Shown here piece after piece: positions 1 through 8,332 of a stretch of 64,000 nucleotides of DNA. Position numbers and translations under genes: made by a program. A model generated the notes under the pieces. The model did no database searches. It was not told the origin of the DNA and saw nothing but the letters and a program-made list of their open reading frames with translations. This DNA comes from Halogeometricum sp. S1BR25-6 (GTDB taxonomy: Archaea > Halobacteriota > Halobacteria > Halobacteriales > Haloferacaceae). Position 1 is the stretch's first letter, and the number at the start of each line of letters is the position of its first letter. The stretch lies in contig NZ_JAMQOP010000001.1 of NCBI RefSeq assembly GCF_031624495.1, positions 372,001-436,000 on the forward strand, given 5' to 3'.

Positions 1-308
1 ACGAGGGCGTCGTCGACCGGGTGACCACCGTCGGCGTCTCCGTCTCCTCGCCGTACGAGCACAAGACGCTCCTCGACGAACGCGACATCGAGGACTCGGT
101 CCGCCTCTACTCGGACCCCGCCGCGGGCGTCGCCGAGGGGTACGGCATCGAGAACCCCCTCGACGGCATGACCGGCATCACCGAGCACCGCCCGGCCGTC
201 TTCCTCCTCGACGAAGAGCGCACCGTGCAGTACGCCTGGGTCGCGAGCGAGTGGCCCGACTTCCCCGACTACGAGGACGTCGCGGCCGCCGTCGAAGAGC
301 ACGCGTAA
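1..308 (+). CDS. Peroxiredoxin (AhpC/TSA-type), C-terminal part
   Basis: The open frame enters from the left edge, so the N-terminus with the peroxidatic cysteine lies outside the window. The visible ~100 residues match the second half of a Bcp/AhpC-type redoxin: a segment reading SPYEHKTLLDERDI, then AEGYGIENPLDGMTGITEH, then RPAVFLLDEERTVQYAWVAS, the usual strand before the C-terminal helix. Such cytoplasmic enzymes reduce peroxides. It ends 48 bases before the next gene on the same strand. The call is fairly safe at family level, but the subfamily cannot be set without the N-terminus. Confidence 0.75.
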   Translation, partial: EGVVDRVTTVGVSVSSPYEHKTLLDERDIEDSVRLYSDPAAGVAEGYGIENPLDGMTGITEHRPAVFLLDEERTVQYAWVASEWPDFPDYEDVAAAVEEHA

Positions 309-355
309 CGCTCCGGCACCCTCTTACTCCCGCGCCGTCTCCCACCCGACGAGCG

Positions 356-985
356 ATGTCGAACCTCGATGACTCGATAGACGCGGCCGCGGCGGCCGTC
401 CGCGCGGGCGAGGCCGTCGTCTATCCGACGGAGACGGTGTACGGCCTCGGCGCGGACGCGACGGACGCCAGCGCCGTCGAACGCGTGTTCGAACTGAAGG
501 GGCGCGACCGTTCGAAGCCGCTCTCGGTCGGCGTCCCCGACGCGGCCGCCGCCCGCGAGTACGCCCGCCCGACGCCGTTCGAGACCCGGTTCATGGAGCG
601 GTTCCTCCCCGGCCCCGTCACCGTCGTCGTCGAACGCGGCCCGGACCTCTCGGACGTACTCACCGCCGGCGGCGACCGCGTCGGCGTCCGCGTCCCCGAC
701 TACGACGTGACGCTCGACTTCTACCGGCGCGCCGACCGGCCCGTGACGGCGACCAGCGCGAACCGGAGCGGCGCTCCGAGCGTCCGGACGCCCGCCGAAC
801 TGGACCCGGAACTCCGCGACCGCGTCGGCGCCGTCGTCGACGCCGGCGAGACGCCCGGCGGCACCGAGAGCACCGTCGTCGACCCCGGACGGAACGTGAT
901 TCACCGCCGCGGCGCGATGGCCGACGAGGTGGCGTCGTGGCTCGCCGAGGAGACGGGCGACCCGCCGAGCGTCGACTCCGAGTGA
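356..985 (+). CDS. L-threonylcarbamoyladenylate synthase (TsaC/YrdC/Sua5 family)
   Basis: A 209-residue protein with the YrdC fold hallmarks: an N-terminal AVVYPTETVYGLGADA segment (about residues 20-35), a KGRDRSKPLSVGV motif, PGPVTVVV, and TATSANRSG. The family makes threonylcarbamoyl-AMP from threonine, bicarbonate and ATP, the first step toward t6A37 in ANN-decoding tRNAs. It has only the YrdC domain and lacks the extra C-terminal Sua5 domain. The ATG at 356 is chosen because the N-terminal extension in the longer frame is low-complexity and the YrdC homology begins right after it. The gene lies convergent to the Cas4-like gene. Confidence 0.9.
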   Translation: MSNLDDSIDAAAAAVRAGEAVVYPTETVYGLGADATDASAVERVFELKGRDRSKPLSVGVPDAAAAREYARPTPFETRFMERFLPGPVTVVVERGPDLSDVLTAGGDRVGVRVPDYDVTLDFYRRADRPVTATSANRSGAPSVRTPAELDPELRDRVGAVVDAGETPGGTESTVVDPGRNVIHRRGAMADEVASWLAEETGDPPSVDSE

Positions 986-994
986 GGTGCGAGA

Positions 995-1663
995 TTACAA
1001 CCCGAGTAGCGTCTTCAGCGACCGCGTCTTCGTTCCGCAGGTCGTCCGATACTCGCAGGCGGCGCACTTCGTCGAGTCGCGCACGCGGGGCGGGACGCCC
1101 TCCGTTCGGCGAACCGTCCACAGCGTCCGCCGGTAGGCCCCCGCGTTCCGCGTCGTGACCCGGACCGTTCGAACGACGCCGTGCGCCGGATACTCCACCA
1201 GCGCGCGCGGAATCTCCCGCTCGCGCTCCCACGCCAACGCCTTGGCGACGGCGACGGCGCGGACGCGCTGGGGTTTCCAGACGCCGCGTTCGGGCGGGTC
1301 GCCGGGGGAGACGAGCGTCGGCGTCGGCGGGTCGCCGTCGAGCACCTTGTGCGCGATTCCGTGGCAGTCGCGCCCCCGAAGAAACACCTCGCGACCCGTG
1401 GGGTCGGCCAACGCCGCCCAGTCGTCGCGTTCGGTCAGGCGTTCGAGGTTCGCGCGGTACGTCTCGGGGTCGACCGCGAGGGGAAGTCCGGCGAGTTCGG
1501 CGTCGTCGGCCGCCAGCGACTCGTCGTACCTGAACGCGAGTTCCCGAACCGCTTCGACCTCGGGCGGCGGCGCGTGGTCGTCGTACTTCTCGGCGTAGTA
1601 CAGTTGCCGGGGGCAGTAGGCCGCCCGCGCGAGGTGCGAGAACGGCGTCGAGGGTCGTGACAC
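995..1663 (-). CDS. Cas4/Dna2-like PD-(D/E)XK exonuclease with four-cysteine cluster
   Basis: A 222-residue protein with a CPRQLYY segment near the N-terminus (Cys17) and a C-terminal C-x2-C-x5-C set (about Cys200, 203, 209). This is the four-cysteine iron-sulfur arrangement of Cas4/AddB-type nucleases. A nuclease core lies between, including KPQRVRAVAVAKALAWE and ALVEYPAHGVVRTV. No cas genes or CRISPR repeats are nearby, so this is a stand-alone Cas4-like protein and may act in general DNA repair. The family call is good; the role is inferred. Confidence 0.7.
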   Translation of the reverse strand: MSRPSTPFSHLARAAYCPRQLYYAEKYDDHAPPPEVEAVRELAFRYDESLAADDAELAGLPLAVDPETYRANLERLTERDDWAALADPTGREVFLRGRDCHGIAHKVLDGDPPTPTLVSPGDPPERGVWKPQRVRAVAVAKALAWEREREIPRALVEYPAHGVVRTVRVTTRNAGAYRRTLWTVRRTEGVPPRVRDSTKCAACEYRTTCGTKTRSLKTLLGL

Positions 1664-1749
1664 GGGGATGTTGGCGTCGCTCCCGTACTTGAACGTTCGT
1701 CGAACGGGGAAGCGCGGGGAGCGGCGGAGAAGCGGGGACGGGGGGACCC

Positions 1750-2652
1750 TCAGAGGTCGAATCCGGGTTCGTACGCGAGCAGTCCCGTCAGCGCCTCCTT
1801 CGTCGACCCCTCGCGCACGCCCAGTTCCGCGTCGGAGACGGCGGCCAGTCGCTCGACGGCGCGGCGTCGCTCGGGCACCTGCGAGGGGTGTTCGCGGGCG
1901 AAGTGGACGAGCGAGACGTACGCGTACGTCCGCACGTCCCCGTCGTCGTCAGACAGCGTCTCGGGAAGCGCCGTCACCGTCCGCGGGAACCGCCGGGGGT
2001 CGGCGCCCAGCAATTTCCCGGCCGCCATCACGCCCGCGAGTCGCACCGTCGCGTCGCCGTCGCGCATCGCCGCCGTCACCTGCCTGTCGGTCCGGGCGAC
2101 CGATTCGGGAAACGCCTCGCCGACTTCGCCCACGACGGCCAGGGCGGCCCGACGGGTCGGGACGTGCGGCGTCTCCAGTCGCCGAACGGCGGCGTCGAGA
2201 CCCTTTTTCGCTGCTACGGGGCGGACGGCGGCGAGTTGCGCGAGGGCGCGCATGCCGACGAACGAGAGCGATTCAGCGTCGGCGGCGGCAAACGCGGCGA
2301 CGTCGTCGGCCCACACCTCGAACTCGACGGGACGGAGGAGGCCGATGAGGTCCAACGCCTCTTCGGCGGCCCGTCGGGCGTCGTCCCCGCAGTCGCGGAC
2401 GATGGCCAGCAGGTCCCCGACGGCGTCGCCCGCGGTTACCGGGTCGGATAGCGCCGTGTCGACGACTCGGTCGACGTACGCCGTCGGGTCGACGGTCCCG
2501 CCCGGACCGCCGTCCGCTCCGTTCGCTCGCTCTTCGCCCGCCGTTCGGTCCGGGGGCCGGTTCTCCGCGCTGTCGTCGACGGCTTCGAGTCCGGCGTCGT
2601 CGCCGTCTGGAGGGTTTCGTGACACGGTGTATCCTCGGTTGTTGCTCGCCAC
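1750..2652 (-). CDS. HEAT-repeat-like protein
   Basis: About 300 residues, highly acidic at the N-terminus (a disordered DDxDD-type leader), followed by repeated amphipathic helical pairs such as TRRAALAVVGEVGEAF, ATVRLAGVMAAGKLLG and DVRTYAYVSLVHFARE. This spacing is typical of HEAT/armadillo solenoids, which act as protein-binding scaffolds. The start is a GTG at 2652; an internal GTG about 11 codons later is an alternative. No catalytic motif is visible, and the partner is unknown. Confidence 0.6.
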   Translation of the reverse strand: MASNNRGYTVSRNPPDGDDAGLEAVDDSAENRPPDRTAGEERANGADGGPGGTVDPTAYVDRVVDTALSDPVTAGDAVGDLLAIVRDCGDDARRAAEEALDLIGLLRPVEFEVWADDVAAFAAADAESLSFVGMRALAQLAAVRPVAAKKGLDAAVRRLETPHVPTRRAALAVVGEVGEAFPESVARTDRQVTAAMRDGDATVRLAGVMAAGKLLGADPRRFPRTVTALPETLSDDDGDVRTYAYVSLVHFAREHPSQVPERRRAVERLAAVSDAELGVREGSTKEALTGLLAYEPGFDL

Positions 2653-2819
2653 TGCACGGCGGGGGTGGTTATAGCTATTCCAGTAATTCCCCGTTTTGAG
2701 AATTTGAGACGCCTCGTCGCCGACCCGCCGGCCGTTCGATGCCCGCCGGCCGCCCGCCGCGCGGGCGACGAGTTTCCGGGAGGGGAGACGATTTACGTTC
2801 CCGTTCCTTAGCGCCGAGC

Positions 2820-3515
2820 GTGGATTCTCCGTTCGACGTTCTCGGAGTCGGGCCGGACGCGGACGACGCGGAGGTCGACCGGGCCTACCGGCGTCGGGTC
2901 ATCGAAGTTCATCCGGACCAGGGAGGGTCGGCCAGCGAGTTCCATCGGGTCCGGACCGCCTACGAGCAGATCATGTCCGGCGACGTCCCGGACCCTCTCC
3001 CGGACGAAACCGCGACCGACTCCTCCGGTTCCGGCCCCGCCGCCGCGGGCGACGTCGGCGACGGAGACGAAGACGAGGAGGCCGAACAGGAGGGGGCGCG
3101 AGTCGAGTATCTCAACTACGAGGTGCTCGACGACCATGGCTGGGACCTCGGCGACGACGACCTCTTCGAGAAGGCGGCCGACGCGGGTCTCGCCCACGAG
3201 GACTACGGCCAGTTCTTGGCTCACCCGCACGAGACGCTGCTCGAAGCGGCCGAGAACCGCGGGTTCGCGTGGCCGTACGCCTGCCGCGGCGGCGCGTGCG
3301 CGAACTGCGCCGTCGCCGTCTTCGAAGGCGAGATGGACACGCCCGGCGACCACATCCTCCCCTCGACCATGCTCGACAGCGACATCCGCCTCTCCTGCAT
3401 GGGCGGCCCCGTCTCCGACGAGATGAAGGTCGTCTACAACGTCAAACACCTCCCCGGTCTCGACGAACTCCGACTCCCGCCCTACCCGTTCGACAAGGCG
3501 CGCATGAACGACTGA
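2820..3515 (+). CDS. 2Fe-2S ferredoxin with N-terminal J domain
   Basis: A 231-residue protein starting at a GTG. Residues 1-55 form a J domain: SPFDVLGVGPDADDAEVDRA, with HPD at 31-33. An acidic linker (about 60-95) follows. The C-terminal half is a plant-type 2Fe-2S ferredoxin with the cluster motif C155-x4-C160-x2-C163-x29-C193. Haloarchaeal ferredoxins carry extra acidic surface and serve as electron acceptors for 2-oxoacid oxidoreductases. The GTG at 2820 is preferred over the upstream in-frame start because the extra residues are arginine-rich, unlike haloarchaeal proteins. The J-domain fusion is unusual in general, although I believe related haloarchaeal proteins exist. Confidence 0.85.
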   Translation: MDSPFDVLGVGPDADDAEVDRAYRRRVIEVHPDQGGSASEFHRVRTAYEQIMSGDVPDPLPDETATDSSGSGPAAAGDVGDGDEDEEAEQEGARVEYLNYEVLDDHGWDLGDDDLFEKAADAGLAHEDYGQFLAHPHETLLEAAENRGFAWPYACRGGACANCAVAVFEGEMDTPGDHILPSTMLDSDIRLSCMGGPVSDEMKVVYNVKHLPGLDELRLPPYPFDKARMND

Positions 3516-3530
3516 CACCGGAAGTAGAGA

Positions 3531-4526
3531 CTACTTCTCCTGTTCCGGCGCGGTGAACGGTATCGTCGCCGCGGTGCGGCGATTGACCGTCGCCGTCCGA
3601 ACGATGAACGACGCGAGGACGGCCAGCGGCGTCAGCGCGAGCGTTATCGACACCGGAACCAACAGCCTGAGGTGGTTCACCGCGGCCGGATTTCCCGACT
3701 CGACGGTCATGAACAGCAGCGACGTGATGGCGACTCCCTCCGCGGGGAGGCCGGTGACGAGGAGGACGCGCGAGAACGACGAGAGCTCCTGTTTGAAGTA
3801 CACCGTCTTGAAGTACTGGCGGGCGACGTCGATGCTCTGGAGGCCGTCGATGAGGCGGTCGACGGACGCCTCGACGGAGTCGGGGAGGTCCCCCTCGTGG
3901 TCGTGTTTCGTCCGCCGGAGGTCGTTTATCTGCCGCGCGTAGTTCGTCGTCAGCATCGCCGAAAGCACGTCGATAGTGCCCGAAGAACCGCCGACGAGCA
4001 GTTCGTCGGTGCGATCCAACTCCTCCGTGAGCGTCGCTACCACGTCCAGTATCTCGTCGGCGACGGCCGTCTCCGACTCGCGGACCAACCCGCCCAGCGC
4101 CTGCGACTCCTGTCTCGTCGCTTCGAGCAGCAGGCGGAGGAACTCCAGCGGTTCCACCGGGGCGATTCGCCCCGCGGCGTCCTCGACGTCGCGCCGGTAG
4201 TCTATCACGTCCGATATCTGTCGTCGGAGTTCGCCGGGCGTGCTGAACTCGCGGGACAGGAGTAACTGGTTGACGGACACGACGACGGTGATGAGCGTGA
4301 GGTTTCCGCTTATCACGCCGCCGTACACGTAGTACACCGCCTGCAGGTCCGAGAGCGGGAACTCTCCCGAGAGCGACAGTCCGATCAAGGCGACGAGGAC
4401 GGCGCCGACGATGCCGGCGCTAACGACGGTCCTGTCGCCTCGGAGGAGGACCCACTCTCGCATCGCGCGGAGGCTGTTCGCGGGCCGGGCGGACGTCGTC
4501 TCGGTGTGTTGGGTGTCGTCGGTCAC
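3531..4526 (-). CDS. Haloarchaeal membrane protein with cytoplasmic helical domain
   Basis: 331 residues. Two membrane segments lie near the N-terminus (around TVVSAGIVGAVLVALIGLSL and YYVYGGVISGNLTLITVVV), then a ~150-residue acidic helical region, then two membrane segments near the C-terminus (VLLVTGLPAEGVAITSLLF and LLVPVSITLALTPLAVLASF). No enzyme motif is seen. The layout suggests a four-pass integral membrane protein with a large soluble domain. The family is not recognised, and the function is unknown. Confidence 0.7.
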   Translation of the reverse strand: MTDDTQHTETTSARPANSLRAMREWVLLRGDRTVVSAGIVGAVLVALIGLSLSGEFPLSDLQAVYYVYGGVISGNLTLITVVVSVNQLLLSREFSTPGELRRQISDVIDYRRDVEDAAGRIAPVEPLEFLRLLLEATRQESQALGGLVRESETAVADEILDVVATLTEELDRTDELLVGGSSGTIDVLSAMLTTNYARQINDLRRTKHDHEGDLPDSVEASVDRLIDGLQSIDVARQYFKTVYFKQELSSFSRVLLVTGLPAEGVAITSLLFMTVESGNPAAVNHLRLLVPVSITLALTPLAVLASFIVRTATVNRRTAATIPFTAPEQEK

Positions 4527-4738
4527 GCGTCGTCACCCTCGACGGGGACGCCCGGTAGTCACGCGAGCCGTAAAAATCCGGCTCGACACCGCCGAACCGA
4601 CCGACGGTCCTGTCGGAGAACTGGCGATTCAGTGGCTCTACCCTCATCTATTTGCTACTGCGTGTCATTACACAAATCACAACTGCAGTGCGGTGACGCC
4701 GACGCGGACGCCGCAGACGCTGTCGGAGAGGGGAAACA

Positions 4739-5023
4739 ATGACTAACGATACCACGACTGCCGATTCTGACACGCTTTCGACTGACAAACCGCCTCGCGA
4801 ACCGCTGCTGCACGACATCGTCTCGCGGGTCGCGGCGGCGAACGACTGCGACCCACTCGACCTCCGCCCGGTGTCGGAGGTGGTCGACCCGGAGGCCCTC
4901 GAAACGCTCCTCGTCGAGTCGGACGCGGCCGTCACGGTCAGGTTCCCTTACGAGGGCGGACTCGTCCGAGTGAGCGAGGCGAGCGTGACGTTCGAGTTCG
5001 GAGACGAGACAGCGGTCGACTGA
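4739..5023 (+). CDS. HalOD1-domain protein
   Basis: A 94-residue acidic protein. From about residue 20 it reads HDIVSRVAAANDCDPLDL, then a PVSEVVDPEALETLL helix, then VTVRFPYEGGLVRVSEA. This matches the haloarchaeal HalOD1 output domain, which is often fused to or found beside bacterio-opsin-activator-like and signalling proteins. Here it is a free-standing single domain, so a regulatory role is inferred by family only. It starts at an ATG and is transcribed away from the membrane-protein gene at 3531-4526. Confidence 0.75.
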   Translation: MTNDTTTADSDTLSTDKPPREPLLHDIVSRVAAANDCDPLDLRPVSEVVDPEALETLLVESDAAVTVRFPYEGGLVRVSEASVTFEFGDETAVD

Positions 5024-5120
5024 CCGCACGACTCACGTCGCGTCCGCTCTCGGAACGCGAGGCGTTTCCTCGCCGACCGAGTTCCAACAAATATTTGACA
5101 ACTCCTCCCCGATTCACGGC

Positions 5121-5492
5121 GTGTTCGACCGCACGTCCCTCCTCGCCGGTGCCGTCGTCGGCGTCGTCCCCGTCGGAGTGCTCTCCGTCGACGGCTTCTG
5201 GGACCCGTGGCTCGCGTTCTTCGTCTGGGTATCCTGGACGGTCGTCGGACTCCTGTTCTTCCGAAGCGACCTGCGCGCCTCCCGCTCTCGGTGGAGACTC
5301 CTCCACATCCTCCTCGTCGTCGGCGGCGCGCAGTTCGGCGTCCACATGAACCTCCCCATCCCGTCGAGTCTCACCATCGCCATCTGGTTCCTCGTGCTCG
5401 GCGTCGGAACGGCGTCGCTGCTCGTCGGCGTTCAGATGGGCCGCGAAAACGCGTCGTCCGCGTCCGGTCCGACGGCTCCGACAACGGACTGA
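5121..5492 (+). CDS. Small haloarchaeal membrane protein
   Basis: About 123 residues with a GTG start and no better ATG upstream. Four hydrophobic stretches are visible (LLAGAVVGVVPVGVLSV, WLAFFVWVSWTVVGLLFF, LLHILLVVGGAQFGVHM, LTIAIWFLVLGVGTASLLVGV), consistent with a small four-pass membrane protein. The C-terminal tail is short, polar and Thr/Ser-rich. The family is not recognised. TATA-like sequence (aaatatttga) lies about 25-30 bases upstream, supporting a short-leader or leaderless transcript. Confidence 0.6.
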   Translation: MFDRTSLLAGAVVGVVPVGVLSVDGFWDPWLAFFVWVSWTVVGLLFFRSDLRASRSRWRLLHILLVVGGAQFGVHMNLPIPSSLTIAIWFLVLGVGTASLLVGVQMGRENASSASGPTAPTTD

Positions 5493-5622
5493 ATCGCCCC
5501 CCGGCGACGTCTGCTTGCGGCCCTCCCGATACCGCCCGCCGACTCCCCCGCACGTTCCATCCTCCGCGTTTCCTCGCATTTCCCCACGTCCCCCCACATT
5601 CCCTGCAGAGAGACGAAGCGAC

Positions 5623-5796
5623 TCAGTAGTGCGAGCAGTGCCCGTCGAGGTGGTGCCGGACGGTGGCCTCGTCGAACTCGAAGTGCGTCGCGAGCGCTTC
5701 CACCGTGTACCCCACTTCGGCGGCCAGTCGCATCTCGGTGCATTCGTCGGCGTCTACGGGTTCGAATTCGTCGTTGAGTTCTGCTTCTGTGTGCAT
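5623..5796 (-). CDS. Small helix-turn-helix-like protein (57 aa)
   Basis: Short minus-strand frame starting with an ATG at 5796. The first ~20 residues are acidic. The rest (MRLAAEVGYTVEALATHFEF, then DEATVRHHLDGHCSH) has the pattern of a helix-turn-helix, with VEALATHF and ATVRHHL as the two helices. An AT-rich promoter region lies upstream (5800-5890). Small single-HTH proteins of this sort are common in haloarchaea. The target is unknown. Confidence 0.6.
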   Translation of the reverse strand: MHTEAELNDEFEPVDADECTEMRLAAEVGYTVEALATHFEFDEATVRHHLDGHCSHY

Positions 5797-5985
5797 ACTT
5801 CCCCATTAGGCGGTGTGAGGATTGGGGTTGTGCGTATATACATAGCCACTCGAAAAACGGGTTACTATAGTAGCGGCATACGGCTATATAGCTGAAATTC
5901 AGCTCTGTAGGACATAAACGTGCCGATGGGTGTACGGCCCCGCGTCGCGAAGCCGCCGCGACGACCCCGTCGGTTTCGACGGCGG

Positions 5986-7911
5986 CTACCTCGTCGGAAG
6001 CCAGACCGCCATCCGCCCCTCCTCGCGGTTGTCCCACCCGTAGTACGGAACCGCGGTGACTCGTTTCTCCTCTCGGTGCTCCTCCCACTCCCGGTACAGA
6101 CGACCGTCCCAGCCCTCGGTGCCGGCGACGCGGGTTTCACCTTCGAGCGCGACCACCCCGTCCAGCAGGTCCTCGTCCCAGCGGGCGTCGAGGGAGTTCT
6201 CGGAGTCCATCCGCAGACGCGACGGCGGGACATCGACGTCCGTCTCCTCGACGCAGTACACGAGCGGGCCGCGTTGGAGGGCGAGGCGCCCGGCGTCGTC
6301 GGGGAGGTCCGGATGGGCCATCATCCGTCGGACGGGGAGGTCGAGGGCGAGTTCGACGCTGTCGCCGTCGCGCCACGTCCGGTCGAGGGTGCGGTAGCCG
6401 TCGTCGGCCTCGCCCTCGACTCGCTCGCCGTTCACGCTGAGTCGGGCGTCGGCGCACCATTCGGGGACGCGGAGGTGTAGCGCCGCCTCGACGGGCGAAT
6501 CCACTCCGACTTCGAGGTCGACGGAGCCCTCCCACGGGTAGTCGGTCCGCTGAGTCACCGACACGGTTTCACCCGCCACCGTGACCTCGGTTTCGCTGCC
6601 GACGTAGAGGTTCACGTAGACCCCGCCGTCGGTCGTCGCGTAGACGTACTCGCCGAGCGACGCCAGCAGGCGGGTCAGGTTCGGTGGACAGCACGCGCAG
6701 GCGAACCAGCCCTTCCGGTGGTGGTGGCCCAGGCTCTCGAGCGGGTTCTCGTAGAAGAACGCGGTGCCGTCGAGCGAGGTTCCGGCGAGCGCGCCGTTGT
6801 ACAGCGCCCGTTCGAGGACGTCGTAGAAGCGCCCCTCGCCGGTCAGACGGAACAGCCGGCGGTTCCAGAAGACGCTGCCGACGGCCGCGCAGGTCTCGGC
6901 GTACGCCGTCCGGTTCGGGAGGTCGTAGTCCTCGGTGAAGCGCTCGCCGTCCGCCGTCGACCCGATGCCGCCGGTGACGTACATCCGCCGCTCGGTCATG
7001 TTGCGCCAGAGTCCCACCAGGGCGTCGAGCAGACCCTCGTCGTCCGTCTCGCCGGCCACGTCGGCGGCGCCGCAGAAGAGGTACATCGCGCGGACCGCGT
7101 GACCGTCGACGGTCTCCTGGTCGCGCACCGGCGCGTGCGTCTGGTAGTAGGTCGGGTCGTACTCCGACCCGGTGTGCCACTCCTCGCCGCCCGGGAGTTC
7201 CCCGGCGTGGTCGGTCTCCCACTCGAAGCGCCCGGTCGTGCCCCGCGCGTCGACGAAGTACCTCGCCAACTCGAGATAGCGCTCCTCGTCGGTCGCGCGG
7301 TGGAGTTTCACCAGCGCGAGTTCGATCTCTTCGTGCCCCGGCGCCGCGTCGAGTTCGCCCTCGCCGGTCCCGAAGACCCGGTCGACGTGGTCGGCGAACT
7401 CCGTGGCGACCGTCAGCAGCGAGCGCTCGCCGGTCGCGCGGTAGTGCGCGACGGCCGCCTCGATGAGATGCCCCGCACAGTAGAGTTCGTGGAGGTTCCG
7501 AACGTTGGTCCAGCGCTCGTCGTCGAACTCGAGTTGGTGGTACGTGTTCAGATAGCCGTTCTCGTCCTGAGCGGCCGCTATCAGGTCGACGAGTTCGTCT
7601 ACCCGTTCTCTCAGGTCCGGGTCGTCGCGGTTCGCGAGGACGTAGCTCGCGGCTTCGAGCCACTTGTAGGCGTCCGAGTCCTCGAAGCACATCCCCCGGA
7701 AGCCGCCGGTCTCTCCGTCGCGGACGCGCCGGAAGTTCGGGAGGCAGCGCTCTCCGAGTCGGTCGTACTGATGTTCGATGGTCGTCTCGCGATTCGTCGC
7801 CAACCGCCCGTTCCAGAACTCGTCGTCGATGGACACGTCCGCGAGGGGGACCGGGGTCGGTCGGTCTTCCGAGGGAAGGAGTGACACGGAGCAGATTCCG
7901 GACCGGCGCAC
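5986..7911 (-). CDS. Glycoside hydrolase family 127 (beta-L-arabinofuranosidase-type)
   Basis: A 641-residue protein with the DUF1680/GH127 architecture: an N-terminal (alpha/alpha)6 barrel with GGFRGMCFEDSDAYKWLEAASY and ENGYLNTYH, then C-terminal beta domains. The zinc-thiolate catalytic site of GH127 is visible: Glu339 and Cys341 in AYAETCAAVGS, and Cys407-Cys408 in CACCPPNLTRLLASLGEYVY. These match closely the spacing known for the bifidobacterial enzyme. No signal peptide is seen, so it is probably cytoplasmic and acts on imported L-arabinose-containing oligosaccharides. The ATG at 7911 is used; a GTG 24 bases downstream, near residue 9, is a plausible leaderless start. No sugar transporter is adjacent. 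Confidence 0.85.
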   Translation of the reverse strand: MRRSGICSVSLLPSEDRPTPVPLADVSIDDEFWNGRLATNRETTIEHQYDRLGERCLPNFRRVRDGETGGFRGMCFEDSDAYKWLEAASYVLANRDDPDLRERVDELVDLIAAAQDENGYLNTYHQLEFDDERWTNVRNLHELYCAGHLIEAAVAHYRATGERSLLTVATEFADHVDRVFGTGEGELDAAPGHEEIELALVKLHRATDEERYLELARYFVDARGTTGRFEWETDHAGELPGGEEWHTGSEYDPTYYQTHAPVRDQETVDGHAVRAMYLFCGAADVAGETDDEGLLDALVGLWRNMTERRMYVTGGIGSTADGERFTEDYDLPNRTAYAETCAAVGSVFWNRRLFRLTGEGRFYDVLERALYNGALAGTSLDGTAFFYENPLESLGHHHRKGWFACACCPPNLTRLLASLGEYVYATTDGGVYVNLYVGSETEVTVAGETVSVTQRTDYPWEGSVDLEVGVDSPVEAALHLRVPEWCADARLSVNGERVEGEADDGYRTLDRTWRDGDSVELALDLPVRRMMAHPDLPDDAGRLALQRGPLVYCVEETDVDVPPSRLRMDSENSLDARWDEDLLDGVVALEGETRVAGTEGWDGRLYREWEEHREEKRVTAVPYYGWDNREEGRMAVWLPTR

Positions 7912-8006
7912 ATAAAGCCCAACGCCCCGACAGTTCGGGGTCGTGGAAACGCTCGGACGGGCGAACCTCCCGCTCGGCCCCTTTTTGCTCCCGCTTTTGG
8001 CGAGGT

Positions 8007-8031
8007 TCGCGAGACGCGAGGCGTCTCGCGA
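8007..8031. repeat. Perfect hairpin, 11-bp arms with 3-base loop
   Basis: The arms tcgcgagacgc and gcgtctcgcga flank a gag loop. The hairpin lies upstream of the GH127 gene and downstream of tRNA-Pro, in a GC-rich spacer. A T-rich run (cccctttttgctcccgcttttgg) is present on the + strand just before it. It may be a structured spacer or part of a palindromic repeat cluster that continues to 8210. No terminator function can be shown. Confidence 0.5.
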
Positions 8032-8073
8032 GAGCGGTCGCGCGGGGTGCGACCCGACGAAGTAAAACGGTGG

Positions 8074-8210
8074 AATGGGACCGCCCGGATTCGAACGTCA
8101 CTCGCTCACTGCGTTCGCTCGCTAGTTCGAATCCGCGTTCGTCCACACACCGCGGATTTCGGGCGTCGCTCGCACACGCTCCGCGGTGCTCGCTGTGAAA
8201 TCCGCGTAGA
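8074..8210. repeat. Partial duplicate of tRNA-Pro 3' end plus palindromic core
   Basis: Positions 8074-8096 repeat exactly the 23 bases at 8211-8233, the 3' end of the adjacent tRNA-Pro gene. The copy is followed by cgctcactgcgttcgctcgc and then by gttcgaatccg, the reverse complement of the cggattcgaac in the copy, so the core sits inside an 11-bp inverted repeat made of tRNA sequence. A second inverted repeat (cgcggattt...aaatccgcg) fills the rest. The same core occurs near 18.6 kb and, in variant form, at 63.4 kb, each time beside a duplicated gene 3' end. Confidence 0.75.
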
Positions 8211-8212
8211 AA

Positions 8213-8285
8213 TGGGACCGCCCGGATTCGAACCGGGGTCACGGGCACCCAAGGCCCGAAGTATACCAGGCTAACCCACGGTCCC
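8213..8285 (-). tRNA. tRNA-Pro(TGG)
   Basis: The minus-strand sequence folds as a 73-base cloverleaf: acceptor gggaccg paired with cggtccc, T-arm with ggttcgaatcc, and anticodon stem cgggc/gcccg around loop cttgggt. This gives anticodon TGG (proline). The discriminator is A, and CCA is not encoded. No intron is visible. Confidence 0.95.
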
Positions 8286-8332
8286 GCATCTACCGGTGGG
8301 GTCGTGCGGGGGTAAAGCGTTTCGTTCGGGGG

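Noticed and set aside
8074-8096. A second tRNA-Pro gene
   Set aside because: Only the T-arm and acceptor 3' end are present; no anticodon arm or 5' half exists.
6569-8248. A very long minus-strand frame overlapping the GH127 gene
   Set aside because: It is arginine- and proline-rich, unlike acidic haloarchaeal proteins, and lies in another frame of a clear enzyme gene. High GC produces such shadows.
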